In this document: piece by piece, positions 16,583 to 26,243 of the stretch
How the letters are laid out: each line of letters starts with the position of its first letter
Numbering within the stretch: position 1 is the first letter of the stretch
DNA from: Mucilaginibacter sp. cycad4
GTDB taxonomy: Bacteria > Bacteroidota > Bacteroidia > Sphingobacteriales > Sphingobacteriaceae
NCBI RefSeq assembly: GCF_034263275.1
Contig: NZ_CP139559.1
Location: forward strand, 6,758,001 to 6,822,000
Direction of reading: 5' to 3'
Length of the DNA stretch: 64,000 nucleotides
Made by a program: the position numbers and the translations under genes
Notes under the pieces: generated by a model
The model's database searches: none
What the model saw: only the letters and a program-made list of their open reading frames with translations
What the model was told of the DNA's origin: nothing

Positions 16583-17452
16583 ATGAGGCCGCAAATTAAA
16601 AACTACCTGTCTGTCACTAAAAAAGAGTGGAACGGCATGGTAGTACTGATTATTTTAATTGCAATGGTTTTGCTGGCCCCTTATGTGTTTCAGGCAAACC
16701 GCAAAGATAATACAATAAATTTTAAGGCTTTTGATAAAGCGGTAGCCAATGCCGATAAAACAGGCGATGATATAGCAGCGGATGAAGTTTTTACCGGTAA
16801 TCGTAATGCCCGGCCTGCTGCACTCTTCCATTTTAACCCCAATAACTTACCTGTTGCCGGTTGGGTAAAACTTGGCCTTACTGAGCACCAGGCCCTGGTA
16901 ATTAAGCATTATGAAGAAAAGGGGGGACGGTTTTTTACTAAAGGCGATGTGCAAAAAATGTATAGCATCAGCCCGGCAGCATATAAACTTCTTGAGCCAT
17001 ATATTAACCTGCCCGGTGGCCCTGCCTATCACACAAACAAGGTGAAACCAGGTGAAGTAGTAGAGATTAACACAGCCGATTCGGCGAGGCTTACCATGAT
17101 CAGGGGAATAGGTGCCGCATTTGCCCGGCGCATTGTTCATTACAGGGAGCGGGTAGGCGGGTTTTACAATAAGGAACAATTGAGGGAAGTGTATGGCATT
17201 GATGAAGAAAAGTATAAGCAGATTGAAGCCGGTATCGAAGTTGATGGCAAACACATTATTAAAGTGAACATCAACACGGCTACCTTTAATGAGCTTAAGC
17301 GCTTCCCCTACCTGAGCTATAAACAAATGGATGCCATTGTTGCTTACCGGGATGAGCACGGTAATTACAATGCCCTGCACGACCTGAAAAATATTGCGAT
17401 ACTTAATGACGGAATTTTGCGTAAAATTGGGCCTTATTTAGTTTTCAAATGA
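16583..17452 (+). CDS. Membrane-anchored helix-hairpin-helix (ComEA-like) protein
   Basis: A 289-residue protein with one N-terminal membrane segment (about 17-35, MVVLIILIAMVLLAPYVF). Several HhH units follow: near 135-160, EINTADSARLTMIRGIGAAF with ARRIVHYRERVGGF, and near 225-250, VNINTATFNELKRFPYLSYK. ComEA-type HhH proteins bind double-stranded DNA non-specifically at the outer face of the inner membrane. A role in DNA uptake is possible but unproven. Its stop overlaps the apt start by four bases (ATGA), so apt is translationally coupled. Confidence 0.85.
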   Translation: MRPQIKNYLSVTKKEWNGMVVLIILIAMVLLAPYVFQANRKDNTINFKAFDKAVANADKTGDDIAADEVFTGNRNARPAALFHFNPNNLPVAGWVKLGLTEHQALVIKHYEEKGGRFFTKGDVQKMYSISPAAYKLLEPYINLPGGPAYHTNKVKPGEVVEINTADSARLTMIRGIGAAFARRIVHYRERVGGFYNKEQLREVYGIDEEKYKQIEAGIEVDGKHIIKVNINTATFNELKRFPYLSYKQMDAIVAYRDEHGNYNALHDLKNIAILNDGILRKIGPYLVFK

Positions 17453-17976
17453 TAGCTCAGCAAATTAAAGCAGCCATAAGGGATATTCCTGATTTTCCGA
17501 AACCGGGAATTGTTTTTAAAGATATCACGCCCATACTGAAAGATCCCGGATTGTGCGAAAACATCATCGATGCTTTTGTTGAACAATTGCAGGGGACCCG
17601 GATTGATGCAGTGGCCGGTATCGAAAGCAGGGGCTTCCTGTTCGGGCTTACGCTGGCTACCAGATTAGGGGTGCCGTTTGTACCTGTGCGTAAGGCGGGT
17701 AAGCTGCCTTTCACCATAAAACAAAAAGCGTATAAGCTGGAGTACGGCACCGCCACCATCGAGCTGCATACCGATGCCTTTGAACCCGGTCAGCATATAT
17801 TACTTCATGACGATTTGCTGGCTACCGGCGGCACAGTAACCGCGGCCAGCGAGCTTATCAAGGAAATGGGCGGTGTAGTTGCCGGTTTTTCCTTTGTAGT
17901 AGGGCTGGGTTTTTTGAATGGTAAAGAAAGGATAACGCCTATTTGTGATAAGCTGATAGTGCTGGCGGATTATTAA
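17449..17976 (+). CDS. apt: Adenine phosphoribosyltransferase
   Basis: A 175-residue cytoplasmic enzyme of the usual length. IRDIPDFPKPGIVFKDITPI is the Apt N-terminal signature, GIESRGFLFG is the adenine/phosphate loop, and ILLHDDLLATGGT is the PRPP-binding motif with its acidic pair. It salvages adenine with PRPP to give AMP. It overlaps the upstream HhH gene by four bases. Confidence 0.97.
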   Translation: MIAQQIKAAIRDIPDFPKPGIVFKDITPILKDPGLCENIIDAFVEQLQGTRIDAVAGIESRGFLFGLTLATRLGVPFVPVRKAGKLPFTIKQKAYKLEYGTATIELHTDAFEPGQHILLHDDLLATGGTVTAASELIKEMGGVVAGFSFVVGLGFLNGKERITPICDKLIVLADY

Positions 17977-18063
17977 ATTTTACCCACCTGGCGCGGCCCC
18001 AATAACCCTACAGCAGGAAACTCCTGCAATAAAATGACAATTTCCTGTTGAGCTTCGCGTTTT

Positions 18064-18110
18064 ATCATCCTTGCAATTATAACACTAATTGATATAATTG
18101 CAAGGATGAT
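18064..18110. repeat. Perfect 18-base inverted repeat downstream of apt
   Basis: The arms 18064-18081 (ATCATCCTTGCAATTATA) and 18093-18110 are exact reverse complements with an 11-base spacer. There is no T-run on either side, so it is not a standard terminator. Confidence 0.75.
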
Positions 18111-18434
18111 TTAAAATTTAATTACAATTAATTAGACTTGAATTTTAAAGAGGCCGATGTTGATTGTCACAGCAATCAACATTTACAAACCAATGCCGGG
18201 ATCAACTTTCAATACTTTCACTTATCCTGACGTGCATATGTAATTTCTTTTACCAAATCACCAAATCCGGCTATTTGTTCATCGTGAATATTTCTGTTTT
18301 GTTAACGGTTCGATTGGCTTAATCTGCTATCTGATAGTGTTCTATGATTACTGCTTATAGAACAAAAGACCATTTTAGATCAGCGCGGGTTGGGATGTGG
18401 GCAGGAAAAGCGAGGACTGGAATGTACAGCCCGG

Positions 18435-18450
18435 CCCGTTAGCTAACGGG
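18435..18450. repeat. 16-base perfect palindrome
   Basis: CCCGTTAGCTAACGGG is self-complementary over its full length, in a region without genes. It could be a protein-binding site or a short dispersed repeat. Confidence 0.55.
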
Positions 18451-18539
18451 AACGCCAACGAATTACTCTGCATGTATAAACAACTTAAACGGCAGATCTA
18501 TTTAAGAAAAATTTGTAATTGTTATAGGTGATAATACAT

Positions 18540-18580
18540 AACAATCCAAAGGCTGCCCCTGAGGCGGCCTTTGGATTGTT
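18540..18580 (-). terminator. Hairpin at the end of the arabinan susCD operon
   Basis: The arms AACAATCCAAAGGCTGCC and its near-complement (one wobble) have a six-base loop and lie eight bases past the susD stop. The T-run is weak on the minus strand, so termination is likely but not textbook. Confidence 0.7.
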
Positions 18581-18588
18581 AAATAAAT

Positions 18589-20403
18589 TTACCATCCCGG
18601 ATTTTGCGTTAACGCGGGATTGAGGGTGATTTGTTGTGCCGGGATCGGATATAAATAATTTTTCTCCGAAAAATTGCGTGCTGTATTGTCAATGATCAGC
18701 TGGCCATTGGCATCCAACGCGTTGGTAGGGGCCGGCTTTAAAGGGTTTGGCCCAACATCGGCCTGTGTACCTTTAAATTTAATGCCCACCGGCCATTGGC
18801 TTACAAAAGCACTGATGTTTCCATAAGCAGTACCCCCGGTGTTGGTAACCAGGTCGGTGGCGGCACTATGCCAGCGCTTGATATCGTCAAACCTGAAGTT
18901 TTCATAATAAAGCTCAATAAAACGTTCCCTTCTGATCTCTGTGCGCAGATCCAATCCGTTTGCGCCTGCGAAGCCGTTGGTTAATGGCGGCATATTTTTA
19001 TTAGCCCGTAAACGTACCAGGTTGAGCGATTTGTTGAGGTCGGCATCTGTTATAGCTCCGTCACGTTCATAAACTGCTTCTGCATAGTTGAGCAGTACTT
19101 CGGCATAGCGGATCACCGGGTAATCCTCAGATTCTTTCGTATCCGGGCAATTACGCTCAGTTACCCATTTTTGATTTCCGTAGCCTGAGATCTGAACAAC
19201 TTTCCCGGTAGACGTTGCAATATCAGCGGCGTCATTTAGCCACGTTACACGGTAATTGGCATTACCATACCAGTAATACATGTTATTTATTTTGATGGTA
19301 TACTTTAAGCGGTTGTCACGGTTCACAAATTCTGAACCGTAGGTTTCAAAGCCCTGGAACAACGGCGACTTTTCGATAGGTAACCCATCCTGGCATAAAA
19401 ATGCATTAACATATTTATGCTGAGGGCCAATTTGCGTTCCCTGCCTGCTGATATTTGTTCCGATTGTTTTGCTCACATCATCATAGCGGTACGATAAAAG
19501 GTACTCATGATTAGCAGTTTTGGTAACTGAAGCAGGGTTTGATTTTGGGTTTTCGAGGATAAAAAGGTACTTCTGCGCAGAATCACCCAATATGGTACTG
19601 TTACCGCCCAGGGCATTGGATGCCGGTGTGCCAAAAAGCGCGAACAGATTACTGGTTATCACCGCGTTGGAAGCCGCAGCCGATTTGTCGAGGAGCATAT
19701 TATAGCGGGCGGCATTGCCGTTTCTGAATTTTTGCCAGGTACCCTCATAAAGTGCAACCCTGCCCAAAAACGCTTGTGCAGCCGGCTTGCTCACCCGGCC
19801 AAAATCTGCAGAATTGGCTAAGATGGATGCAGGCAAATTTGGTATGGCTGCTTCCAGGTCGGCTACGATCTGATCAACTATTTGGTCACGTGTTGCCCTG
19901 CCGCCGTAAAGCTCAGGCGAATCCAGGTTCAGCGTTTTGGTGATCAGCGGAACCCCGCCATACAATTGTAGCAATTCAAAGTAGCAGTAAGCTCTGAAAA
20001 ATTTAGCTTCGGCTACAAATTGGCTGATGCTGGCCTGGTCGGAGAAAGTGGCCGCCTTTTCAAGTAAGTAATTGCAGGTCCTGATCCTTGCATAATTGTT
20101 AGTCCAGTAAGCATCACTTGCCGGCACGGTATTGATACCTGCCCCATAAGTACCCCCGCCGCCAAATACATCCGCACGCCCGTCATAATGCGGGTTATCT
20201 GCGAATGAATTGTTGAAATTACGGAGATAGCCATAATATTGGTTGGCAAAGGTCTTAAAATCGTTGGCCGATTTAAAGTACGCGGCTTCCGAAAGCTGGT
20301 CCTGTGGTTTAAGGTTAAGTGACTTGTTGCAACCGGACAAGCCTATGGTAATAATGATTGACAGGATACTGAAGATCCTTCGGTATATATTTTTCATAAT
20401 CAT
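18589..20403 (-). CDS. SusD-like glycan-binding lipoprotein (arabinan locus)
   Basis: A 604-residue RagB/SusD-family lipoprotein. The N-terminus has a signal and lipobox (ITIGLSGCNKSLNL), then DQLSEAAYFKSANDF, the standard SusD opening with TPR-like helices. The C-terminal half has VIRYAEVLLNYAEAVYE and IRRERFIELYYENFRFDDIK and ends YLYPIPAQQITLNPALTQNP, all family hallmarks. It forms the lid on its SusC partner and binds oligosaccharide at the cell surface. The gene begins five bases after susC, so the two are cotranscribed. The substrate is inferred from the divergent GH51 and GH43 genes. Confidence 0.95.
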   Translation of the reverse strand: MIMKNIYRRIFSILSIIITIGLSGCNKSLNLKPQDQLSEAAYFKSANDFKTFANQYYGYLRNFNNSFADNPHYDGRADVFGGGGTYGAGINTVPASDAYWTNNYARIRTCNYLLEKAATFSDQASISQFVAEAKFFRAYCYFELLQLYGGVPLITKTLNLDSPELYGGRATRDQIVDQIVADLEAAIPNLPASILANSADFGRVSKPAAQAFLGRVALYEGTWQKFRNGNAARYNMLLDKSAAASNAVITSNLFALFGTPASNALGGNSTILGDSAQKYLFILENPKSNPASVTKTANHEYLLSYRYDDVSKTIGTNISRQGTQIGPQHKYVNAFLCQDGLPIEKSPLFQGFETYGSEFVNRDNRLKYTIKINNMYYWYGNANYRVTWLNDAADIATSTGKVVQISGYGNQKWVTERNCPDTKESEDYPVIRYAEVLLNYAEAVYERDGAITDADLNKSLNLVRLRANKNMPPLTNGFAGANGLDLRTEIRRERFIELYYENFRFDDIKRWHSAATDLVTNTGGTAYGNISAFVSQWPVGIKFKGTQADVGPNPLKPAPTNALDANGQLIIDNTARNFSEKNYLYPIPAQQITLNPALTQNPGW

Positions 20404-20408
20404 TTCAA

Positions 20409-23400
20409 TTAAAAAGTAATGTTTGCACCTAAAGTTACATACCTGTAAAAGGGATAACGCTCATTGCCTGCAGTGGTCCTGGTAATTTCAGGGTCCCAGC
20501 CATCGTGGATTTTGCTGTATTCCCACAGGTCGCTTCCCGAAATGTAGACTCTTAAACGGCTGATGGCCTTGGTGCGCGCCAGTAATGCCTTGGGTAAAGT
20601 ATAACCTATAACAAGGTTTTTCAGGCGTACATAAGCCCCATTCTCAACGGACCAACTGGAGATTTGATAGTTGTAACCGTTAATACCGTTGCTGTGAAGG
20701 TTGGGATAAAAAGCATTGGTGTTTTCGGGTGTCCAGGTGTTACCCACCCATTGGGTGGTTTGCGCCTGGCCAAGCGCGGTAAAAGGTATGCGCCAGTTGT
20801 TTGCACTGCCATTGGCCCTGAATATTGTTCTTTTTCCTACACCTTGAAAAATGCTTGTAAAATCAAAACCTTTCCATTGCAGGCCTAAGGTTAAACCAAA
20901 GGTATAGCGCGGAACGTCGCTGCCTAAGTATATGAGGTCGCCCATATCTTTTGCCGATGTACCGGTGGTTAGTTTACCATCACCGTTAACATCAACATAG
21001 TAATTATCACCCGGGCGTAAACCTGAATTTTGACCCGGCAAATTGGTAAGCGCTGAAGCGATAGGGATGCCAATAGTATTGATCACTCCCCCGGGGGCAT
21101 AATAAGTGGAATTATAACTATCAACCTGCGATTGTGTCTGGAAACGGCCTCCGTATTTAAGGCCAAAATATGAGCCGAGCGGATAACCCTCAACTGTGGG
21201 GTTATAACCTGCACCCAGTGCCGGAACACCATTAAAATATACCAATTTGTTTTGGCTGTCGGTTATATTACCGGAAATGCTGTAAGTTACCTGCCCAATG
21301 TGGTCTCTCCAGGTTAGCTGTCCTTCCCATCCCCAGGTTTTCAGGTCACCATTATTTGACTGAGGAGCGCCGATACCCAAAACTGCCGGATAGGTAACAC
21401 TTACCAACATGTTTTTATTTTGATTGCGGAATACCTCAAAAGTTCCGTTTAAGCGACCGTTCAGCAAACCGAAATCAATACCAATGTTCCGTTTAATCAC
21501 TGTTTCCCAGGTCCTGTCAAGCGAAACCAGGTTTCCGGTGGTTGTAGTTGCGGTTGCAAGTGCTGAACCTAAAAGAGTGTTACTGTTGCCTACATTCAGC
21601 GACTGCAGGTAGTCATAAAGGCCTATGCCGCCCTGGCTACCCGATGTAGCGTAAGAAGCACGCAGCTTTAACTCGCTAAAAATATTTGTGCTTTTGATGA
21701 AGCTTTCCTCGCCTAAGCGCCAGCCGCCCATGATGCTGTAAAATGGTTTCCAGCGTTTATCTGCAATAAATTTTGAAGAACCATCATACCGGCCGGTTGC
21801 CTCAAAAAGATACTTACCTTTAAAAGCATAGGTAGCCCTTGCAAAATACGAGCCCAGGGCGTAGTGGTTGCGTTGCTCATCATTGGTTACAAAACCGGCC
21901 AGCGTACTGCTCAACCCCAAATTTAAAGAAGGTACATCATCGCTTCCCAAATTGTAGGTACGGGTGTTGAACATATCATACTCATCCCTTTCGTACGAAC
22001 TGCCGATCATCAAAGACACATCATGTACCCTGTTAAAAGTATTGGCATAGGTAACACGGCCAATGAGGTTATAATATTTATCATTGATATTCGCACGGAA
22101 ATAGTTTTGGCTTCCTCCCGAAGTACCACCTGCCGGCGCGGTAGTCCCGGTTAGATATTTGTCATCATACGAATAAAGGCGTACAGTTTTGGTTTGCACA
22201 CGGTCATCTTGCCACCAGGCATTGTATCCTGCTGTTCCGGTAAATGTAAGGTGCTTCATGAAATTGTAGGTAAGTGTTGAGTTCAATAAAGCCCGGCTGT
22301 TATTCTCCAGGTTGTCGCCGCCATCCCTCAGCAAACCTGCCGGGCTTGCCACGCCTCCCCACTGATAAGGTTTGCCAGACTGCGTGTACATTGGCAGGCC
22401 CACCTGGAACCCATTACCAAGTGCACTGTAGCTACCTGTAGTATACATGGTTGGTTGCTGGATATTGTTTTGCTCAAGCGCAATGTTGGTTTCCAATTGT
22501 ACCCTGTCGCTGAATTTGTAGCTGTTGTTCAGCCGTAAGTTATAGCGCTGATTACCATTATTGCCTATCTGAAGCTGGCTGCCATCGTTTAAATAACCCA
22601 GAGAGACGCGATAGGTATTTTTCTCATTTCCGCCCGATACAGCGAGATTATGTTGTGTTGAAGTTGCCCTGCCCCATAAATACTGCTGTAACGAAACATC
22701 AATAAAGTCGAGTTCCTTTACATCAAGAAATGCGGGTACGGGTAAGCCGTTGTAAAATGAATTTGCAGTGATGCCCCCTGTAGTATTTCCGGGGATCTGG
22801 GATGCCAATATTACATTACCCTTGTTGGCCAGCGCAAAATTGGCCATCTGATACCAGAGATCTGTCGCCGGTGCAACTCCATAATTATCATTGGTTTTAG
22901 CCTGGAGGAGGCCATTTGCCCACTGATCAATGTTTGTCATTTTAGGCTGAAGACCTAAAAATTTCTCAGATACAGAAGGATCGTACTGGATCAGCATTTT
23001 ACCTGCTTTGCCTTTTTTGGTTGTGATCAGTACAACACCATAGGCAGCACGTGCACCATATATTGAAGCCGAGCCATCTTTCAAAACCGAAATATTGTCG
23101 ATATCATTGGGGTTGATCGAGTTCAGCTCATTGTTATTGTTTAGAGCAACTCCATCTAAAATTACCAAAGGGTCCTGTCCATTAACAGAGGTTGCACCGC
23201 GGATCTGGAAGTTCCAGTTTTCGCGGCCCGGCTGGGCCGAAGTTCTTGTTACAACCATGCCCGGAACCTGGCCTTGTAAATTGGCAACAGGGTTATTTGT
23301 TGGCCCGCGGTCTTCAAATACTTTTGAGCTCACGGTGGCAATAGCGCCTACTACCGACGGCTTCTTTTGTGTTCCGTAAGCAACCACTACAACCTCTTCC

Positions 23401-23729
23401 AGATCGCTTCTTTTGCTTGATAATTGAATGTTGATGACAGGATTATCGCCAACGGTAACTTTACGCGTGTTATAGCCCACAAAAGCGAAAGATATTTTTG
23501 CGCCGGGATTAACGGTTAGTTTGTACCTGCCGTTTACATCAGTTTGAATGCCATTGGTAGTGCCAATAACCTGCACAGTTACGCCAGGCAAGGGGTCCCT
23601 GGAGACAGAATCTGTTACAGTACCGCTGATTTGACGGTCCTGCGCCGCAGCATGATAGCCTATGCCTATTAGCAGCAAAAAAACTAAAAAGCACCTCGCC
23701 GAATACTTTTTTTGGTAAAAAAAACTCAT
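20409..23729 (-). CDS. SusC-like TonB-dependent transporter (arabinan locus)
   Basis: A 1106-residue protein from the ATG at 23729 (MSFFYQKKYSARCFLVFLLL, with a signal ending AAAQ); an in-frame upstream extension lacks signal character. A CarboxypepD_reg domain (about 30-110, ISGTVTDSVSRDPLPGVTVQ) and a TonB-box-like linker (LEEVVVVAYGTQKKPSVVGA) precede the plug (LQGQVPGMVVTR, IRGATSVNGQDPLVILDGVA, GSASIYGARAAYGVVLITTK) and the barrel. It imports glycan oligomers across the outer membrane with SusD. It is divergent from the GH51 gene. Confidence 0.95.
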   Translation of the reverse strand: MSFFYQKKYSARCFLVFLLLIGIGYHAAAQDRQISGTVTDSVSRDPLPGVTVQVIGTTNGIQTDVNGRYKLTVNPGAKISFAFVGYNTRKVTVGDNPVINIQLSSKRSDLEEVVVVAYGTQKKPSVVGAIATVSSKVFEDRGPTNNPVANLQGQVPGMVVTRTSAQPGRENWNFQIRGATSVNGQDPLVILDGVALNNNNELNSINPNDIDNISVLKDGSASIYGARAAYGVVLITTKKGKAGKMLIQYDPSVSEKFLGLQPKMTNIDQWANGLLQAKTNDNYGVAPATDLWYQMANFALANKGNVILASQIPGNTTGGITANSFYNGLPVPAFLDVKELDFIDVSLQQYLWGRATSTQHNLAVSGGNEKNTYRVSLGYLNDGSQLQIGNNGNQRYNLRLNNSYKFSDRVQLETNIALEQNNIQQPTMYTTGSYSALGNGFQVGLPMYTQSGKPYQWGGVASPAGLLRDGGDNLENNSRALLNSTLTYNFMKHLTFTGTAGYNAWWQDDRVQTKTVRLYSYDDKYLTGTTAPAGGTSGGSQNYFRANINDKYYNLIGRVTYANTFNRVHDVSLMIGSSYERDEYDMFNTRTYNLGSDDVPSLNLGLSSTLAGFVTNDEQRNHYALGSYFARATYAFKGKYLFEATGRYDGSSKFIADKRWKPFYSIMGGWRLGEESFIKSTNIFSELKLRASYATSGSQGGIGLYDYLQSLNVGNSNTLLGSALATATTTTGNLVSLDRTWETVIKRNIGIDFGLLNGRLNGTFEVFRNQNKNMLVSVTYPAVLGIGAPQSNNGDLKTWGWEGQLTWRDHIGQVTYSISGNITDSQNKLVYFNGVPALGAGYNPTVEGYPLGSYFGLKYGGRFQTQSQVDSYNSTYYAPGGVINTIGIPIASALTNLPGQNSGLRPGDNYYVDVNGDGKLTTGTSAKDMGDLIYLGSDVPRYTFGLTLGLQWKGFDFTSIFQGVGKRTIFRANGSANNWRIPFTALGQAQTTQWVGNTWTPENTNAFYPNLHSNGINGYNYQISSWSVENGAYVRLKNLVIGYTLPKALLARTKAISRLRVYISGSDLWEYSKIHDGWDPEITRTTAGNERYPFYRYVTLGANITF

Positions 23730-24248
23730 AGTTCTTAAATTTTTAGGTTTATGACTTAGTGTGATGACCAGCTCTATCCGCTCAATCACCATAAAGACAC
23801 CCGCAGGATTTTATTATACTCACTAATGAATGAGATTCTTTTTGGCGGCCTGAGCTTACGGGAATAATTGCGGGATGGAAATCAGGGAGGTAAATAGCTA
23901 AGGTGCCTGGTAATAGCGTCAATATACGTAGGCTGGTTTAACGCCTTTAATGCCCGCTTGCAGCCTTGTTCAGGCTGCCAATAAAGAATGACATTGCGCG
24001 TGATATACCAATCCTGCAAGCGAGGGTATTTGCCACAAACCTTATCCGGAAAAATCCGCTTACCTGCAGATCCTCTTTTCTCCGCAAATAATATCAAGGC
24101 AGAAATTTATACCCGAAAATACTGTACTTTCAGAGTATCAAATGACCATGAGATTGTCTTGTTGCATACTGGTTGCCTTGGCCGGCATTTATTAAGTTTA
24201 TGATTGAAACTGGCCGACGTAACCACAATAAGGGTAAATCCAATTTAT
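23730..24248. other. Divergent control region between susC and the GH51 gene
   Basis: About 520 bases separating the two arms of the arabinan locus. No regulator gene and no convincing promoter pair or operator were recognised. A 71-codon minus-strand frame here (23882-24097) resembles no family. Confidence 0.45.
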
Positions 24249-26237
24249 ATGACACTTATTAAAAAAATATTACTTCCCTTCTTTTTTGCCGCCGCCTTGA
24301 TGCCGGCCCTGGTTTTGGCTCAGCAATCTGTCAAAGTTTCTGCCGGAAAAGAACAGGGCGTAGGCCAAAAGCAGCTAAAGCCAATCAGTAACAACCTGTT
24401 TGGCGTTTTTTTTGAAGATCTGAGTTATTCTGCAGATGGTGGTTTATATGCAGAATTAATCCAAAACCGTTCATTTGAATACACCCCTGGCGATAATAAA
24501 AAATGGCAGCCGCTGAGTTTTTGGGAGTATACTACAGCCGGTTTTGGGTATGGGACAATTTCTGTAGAAAGCGCACAGTCCATTGCCCCGGTCAATCCGC
24601 ATTACGTTTTGCTGAATATTGACGACCCGGGGAAGGAAGGCGTTGGTATTACTAATTCAGGTTTTGACGGTATTTGCCTGCATGCAGGCGAGAGCTATAA
24701 TTTTTCGGTGTACATCCGGCAGGTTTCTGCTAAGCCGGTACCTGTGAAGGTAGAACTTCGCGGAGGGAAAGGTATTTCGTACGGGCAATTTGCATTTAAA
24801 ACCCAGGGCAGCGGGTGGAAAAAATATACAGGCACCATTAAAGCTGCCCAGGATGCAGATTCGGCAAAGCTTACGGTGCTCGCCCTCGCAAAATGTAAAA
24901 TTGCAATAGATGAAATCTCCTTATTTCCTGAACATACCTTTAAAAACGAAAAAAACGGGATGCGGGCCGACCTTGCGCAGGCCATTGCCGACCTGAAACC
25001 TAAATTTATGCGTTTCCCCGGCGGCTGTCTCGTTCATGGCGACGGGCTGGACAACATGTACCGGTGGAAAAACACCATCGGCCCTGTCGAACTCCGGCAA
25101 CAGCAAAGGAATATCTGGAATTATCATCAAAGCTACGGTCTTGGATTTTTTGAATACTTCAGGTTTTGTGAAGACATTGGGGCAAAGCCGCTGCCGGTGG
25201 TTGCGGCGGCCGTAAGCTGCCAAAATTCGGGGGGAACAAGAGGCACCGGTCAAAAAGGTTTGCCGCTGGCCGAAATGAAATCATACATCCGGGATATACT
25301 TGACCTGATAGAATATGCCAACGGCCCTGTAACTTCAAAATGGGGCGCCAAACGGGCCGCAGCAGGACATCCCAAACCTTTTAACCTGCAGTACATCGGC
25401 ATCGGAAATGAAGACAAACAAACCGATGATTTCAGGGACAGGTTTAAAATGATCAGTAACGAAGTGCGGGTAAAACACCCGGAAATTACCATAGTAGGCA
25501 CTGTTGGCCCATTCCCCTCCGGTGAAGATTTTGACCTTGGCTGGGCTTTTGCCGATAAACTTTCGGTGCCTGTTGTTGATGAACACTTTTATCAAAAACC
25601 GGGTTGGTTCCTTGATAATAACACACGTTATGACAGTTACCGCCGAACAAAATCAAAAGTATATATCGGCGAATATGCATCATGGGGTAACAGCCTGCTC
25701 AACGCTCTTTCGGAAGCCGCGTTCATGACAGGCCTTGAAAGAAACGGTGATATTGTTGCAATGGCGTCTTATGCCCCAATGCTTGCTAATTTATCGCATA
25801 CCTCCTGGAACCCCAACCTCATTTATTTCAACAACAAAACACTTGCACCTACTATAAATTATTATGTGCAGCAGCTGTTTTCGGTTAACCAGGGTGATCT
25901 GTATGTCCCCGGGGTTGTGAAATTTGAATTGCATAATACCGGCAGGGATTCAACGTTGGCTGCTTCCTGCGTAAAGGACAGCAGGACAGGAGATATTATT
26001 TTGAAAATTGTAAATGCGGGAGGGAAAGAAGCGAACGCGGCAATTGACCTGGCCGGTATTAACATCAGCGGGCAACAGGCTATATTGGATTTGCTAAAGG
26101 GGAACCCCGCAGATAAAAATACGATCAATGATCCAAAGGCAGTACAAACAGTAAGCCGGGAAATTACAACAGCCGGCCTTGCATCATATGTCGCCCCTCC
26201 TTATTCCCTCAGTGTGATCAGGCTTAAAACAAAATAA
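24249..26237 (+). CDS. GH51 alpha-L-arabinofuranosidase
   Basis: A 662-residue exported enzyme from the ATG at 24249 (MTLIKKILLPFFFAAALMPA, signal ending LAQ). The order is an N-terminal segment NLFGVFFEDLSYSADGGLYA, a carbohydrate-binding-like beta-sandwich (about 75-230), then the catalytic barrel. The acid/base Glu is about E388 in IGIGNED and the nucleophile about E475 in VYIGEYAS. KFMRFPGGCLVHGD is also diagnostic. The C-terminus is a beta-sandwich. The family releases terminal arabinofuranose from arabinan, arabinoxylan or arabinogalactan. It is followed six bases later by a GH43 gene. Confidence 0.94.
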   Translation: MTLIKKILLPFFFAAALMPALVLAQQSVKVSAGKEQGVGQKQLKPISNNLFGVFFEDLSYSADGGLYAELIQNRSFEYTPGDNKKWQPLSFWEYTTAGFGYGTISVESAQSIAPVNPHYVLLNIDDPGKEGVGITNSGFDGICLHAGESYNFSVYIRQVSAKPVPVKVELRGGKGISYGQFAFKTQGSGWKKYTGTIKAAQDADSAKLTVLALAKCKIAIDEISLFPEHTFKNEKNGMRADLAQAIADLKPKFMRFPGGCLVHGDGLDNMYRWKNTIGPVELRQQQRNIWNYHQSYGLGFFEYFRFCEDIGAKPLPVVAAAVSCQNSGGTRGTGQKGLPLAEMKSYIRDILDLIEYANGPVTSKWGAKRAAAGHPKPFNLQYIGIGNEDKQTDDFRDRFKMISNEVRVKHPEITIVGTVGPFPSGEDFDLGWAFADKLSVPVVDEHFYQKPGWFLDNNTRYDSYRRTKSKVYIGEYASWGNSLLNALSEAAFMTGLERNGDIVAMASYAPMLANLSHTSWNPNLIYFNNKTLAPTINYYVQQLFSVNQGDLYVPGVVKFELHNTGRDSTLAASCVKDSRTGDIILKIVNAGGKEANAAIDLAGINISGQQAILDLLKGNPADKNTINDPKAVQTVSREITTAGLASYVAPPYSLSVIRLKTK

Positions 26238-26243
26238 CTGAGT

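Larger units (their letters stand above)
17977..18588. other. Gene-free stretch between apt and the arabinan locus
   Basis: About 610 bases without a credible gene. It holds an 18-base inverted repeat (18064-18110), a 16-base palindrome (18435-18450) and the terminator of the susCD operon (18540-18580). Confidence 0.6.

Noticed and set aside
23882..24097. A 71-codon minus-strand frame in the susC-GH51 gap
   Set aside because: It has no family resemblance, no promoter or start context, and overlaps an equally long frame on the other strand.
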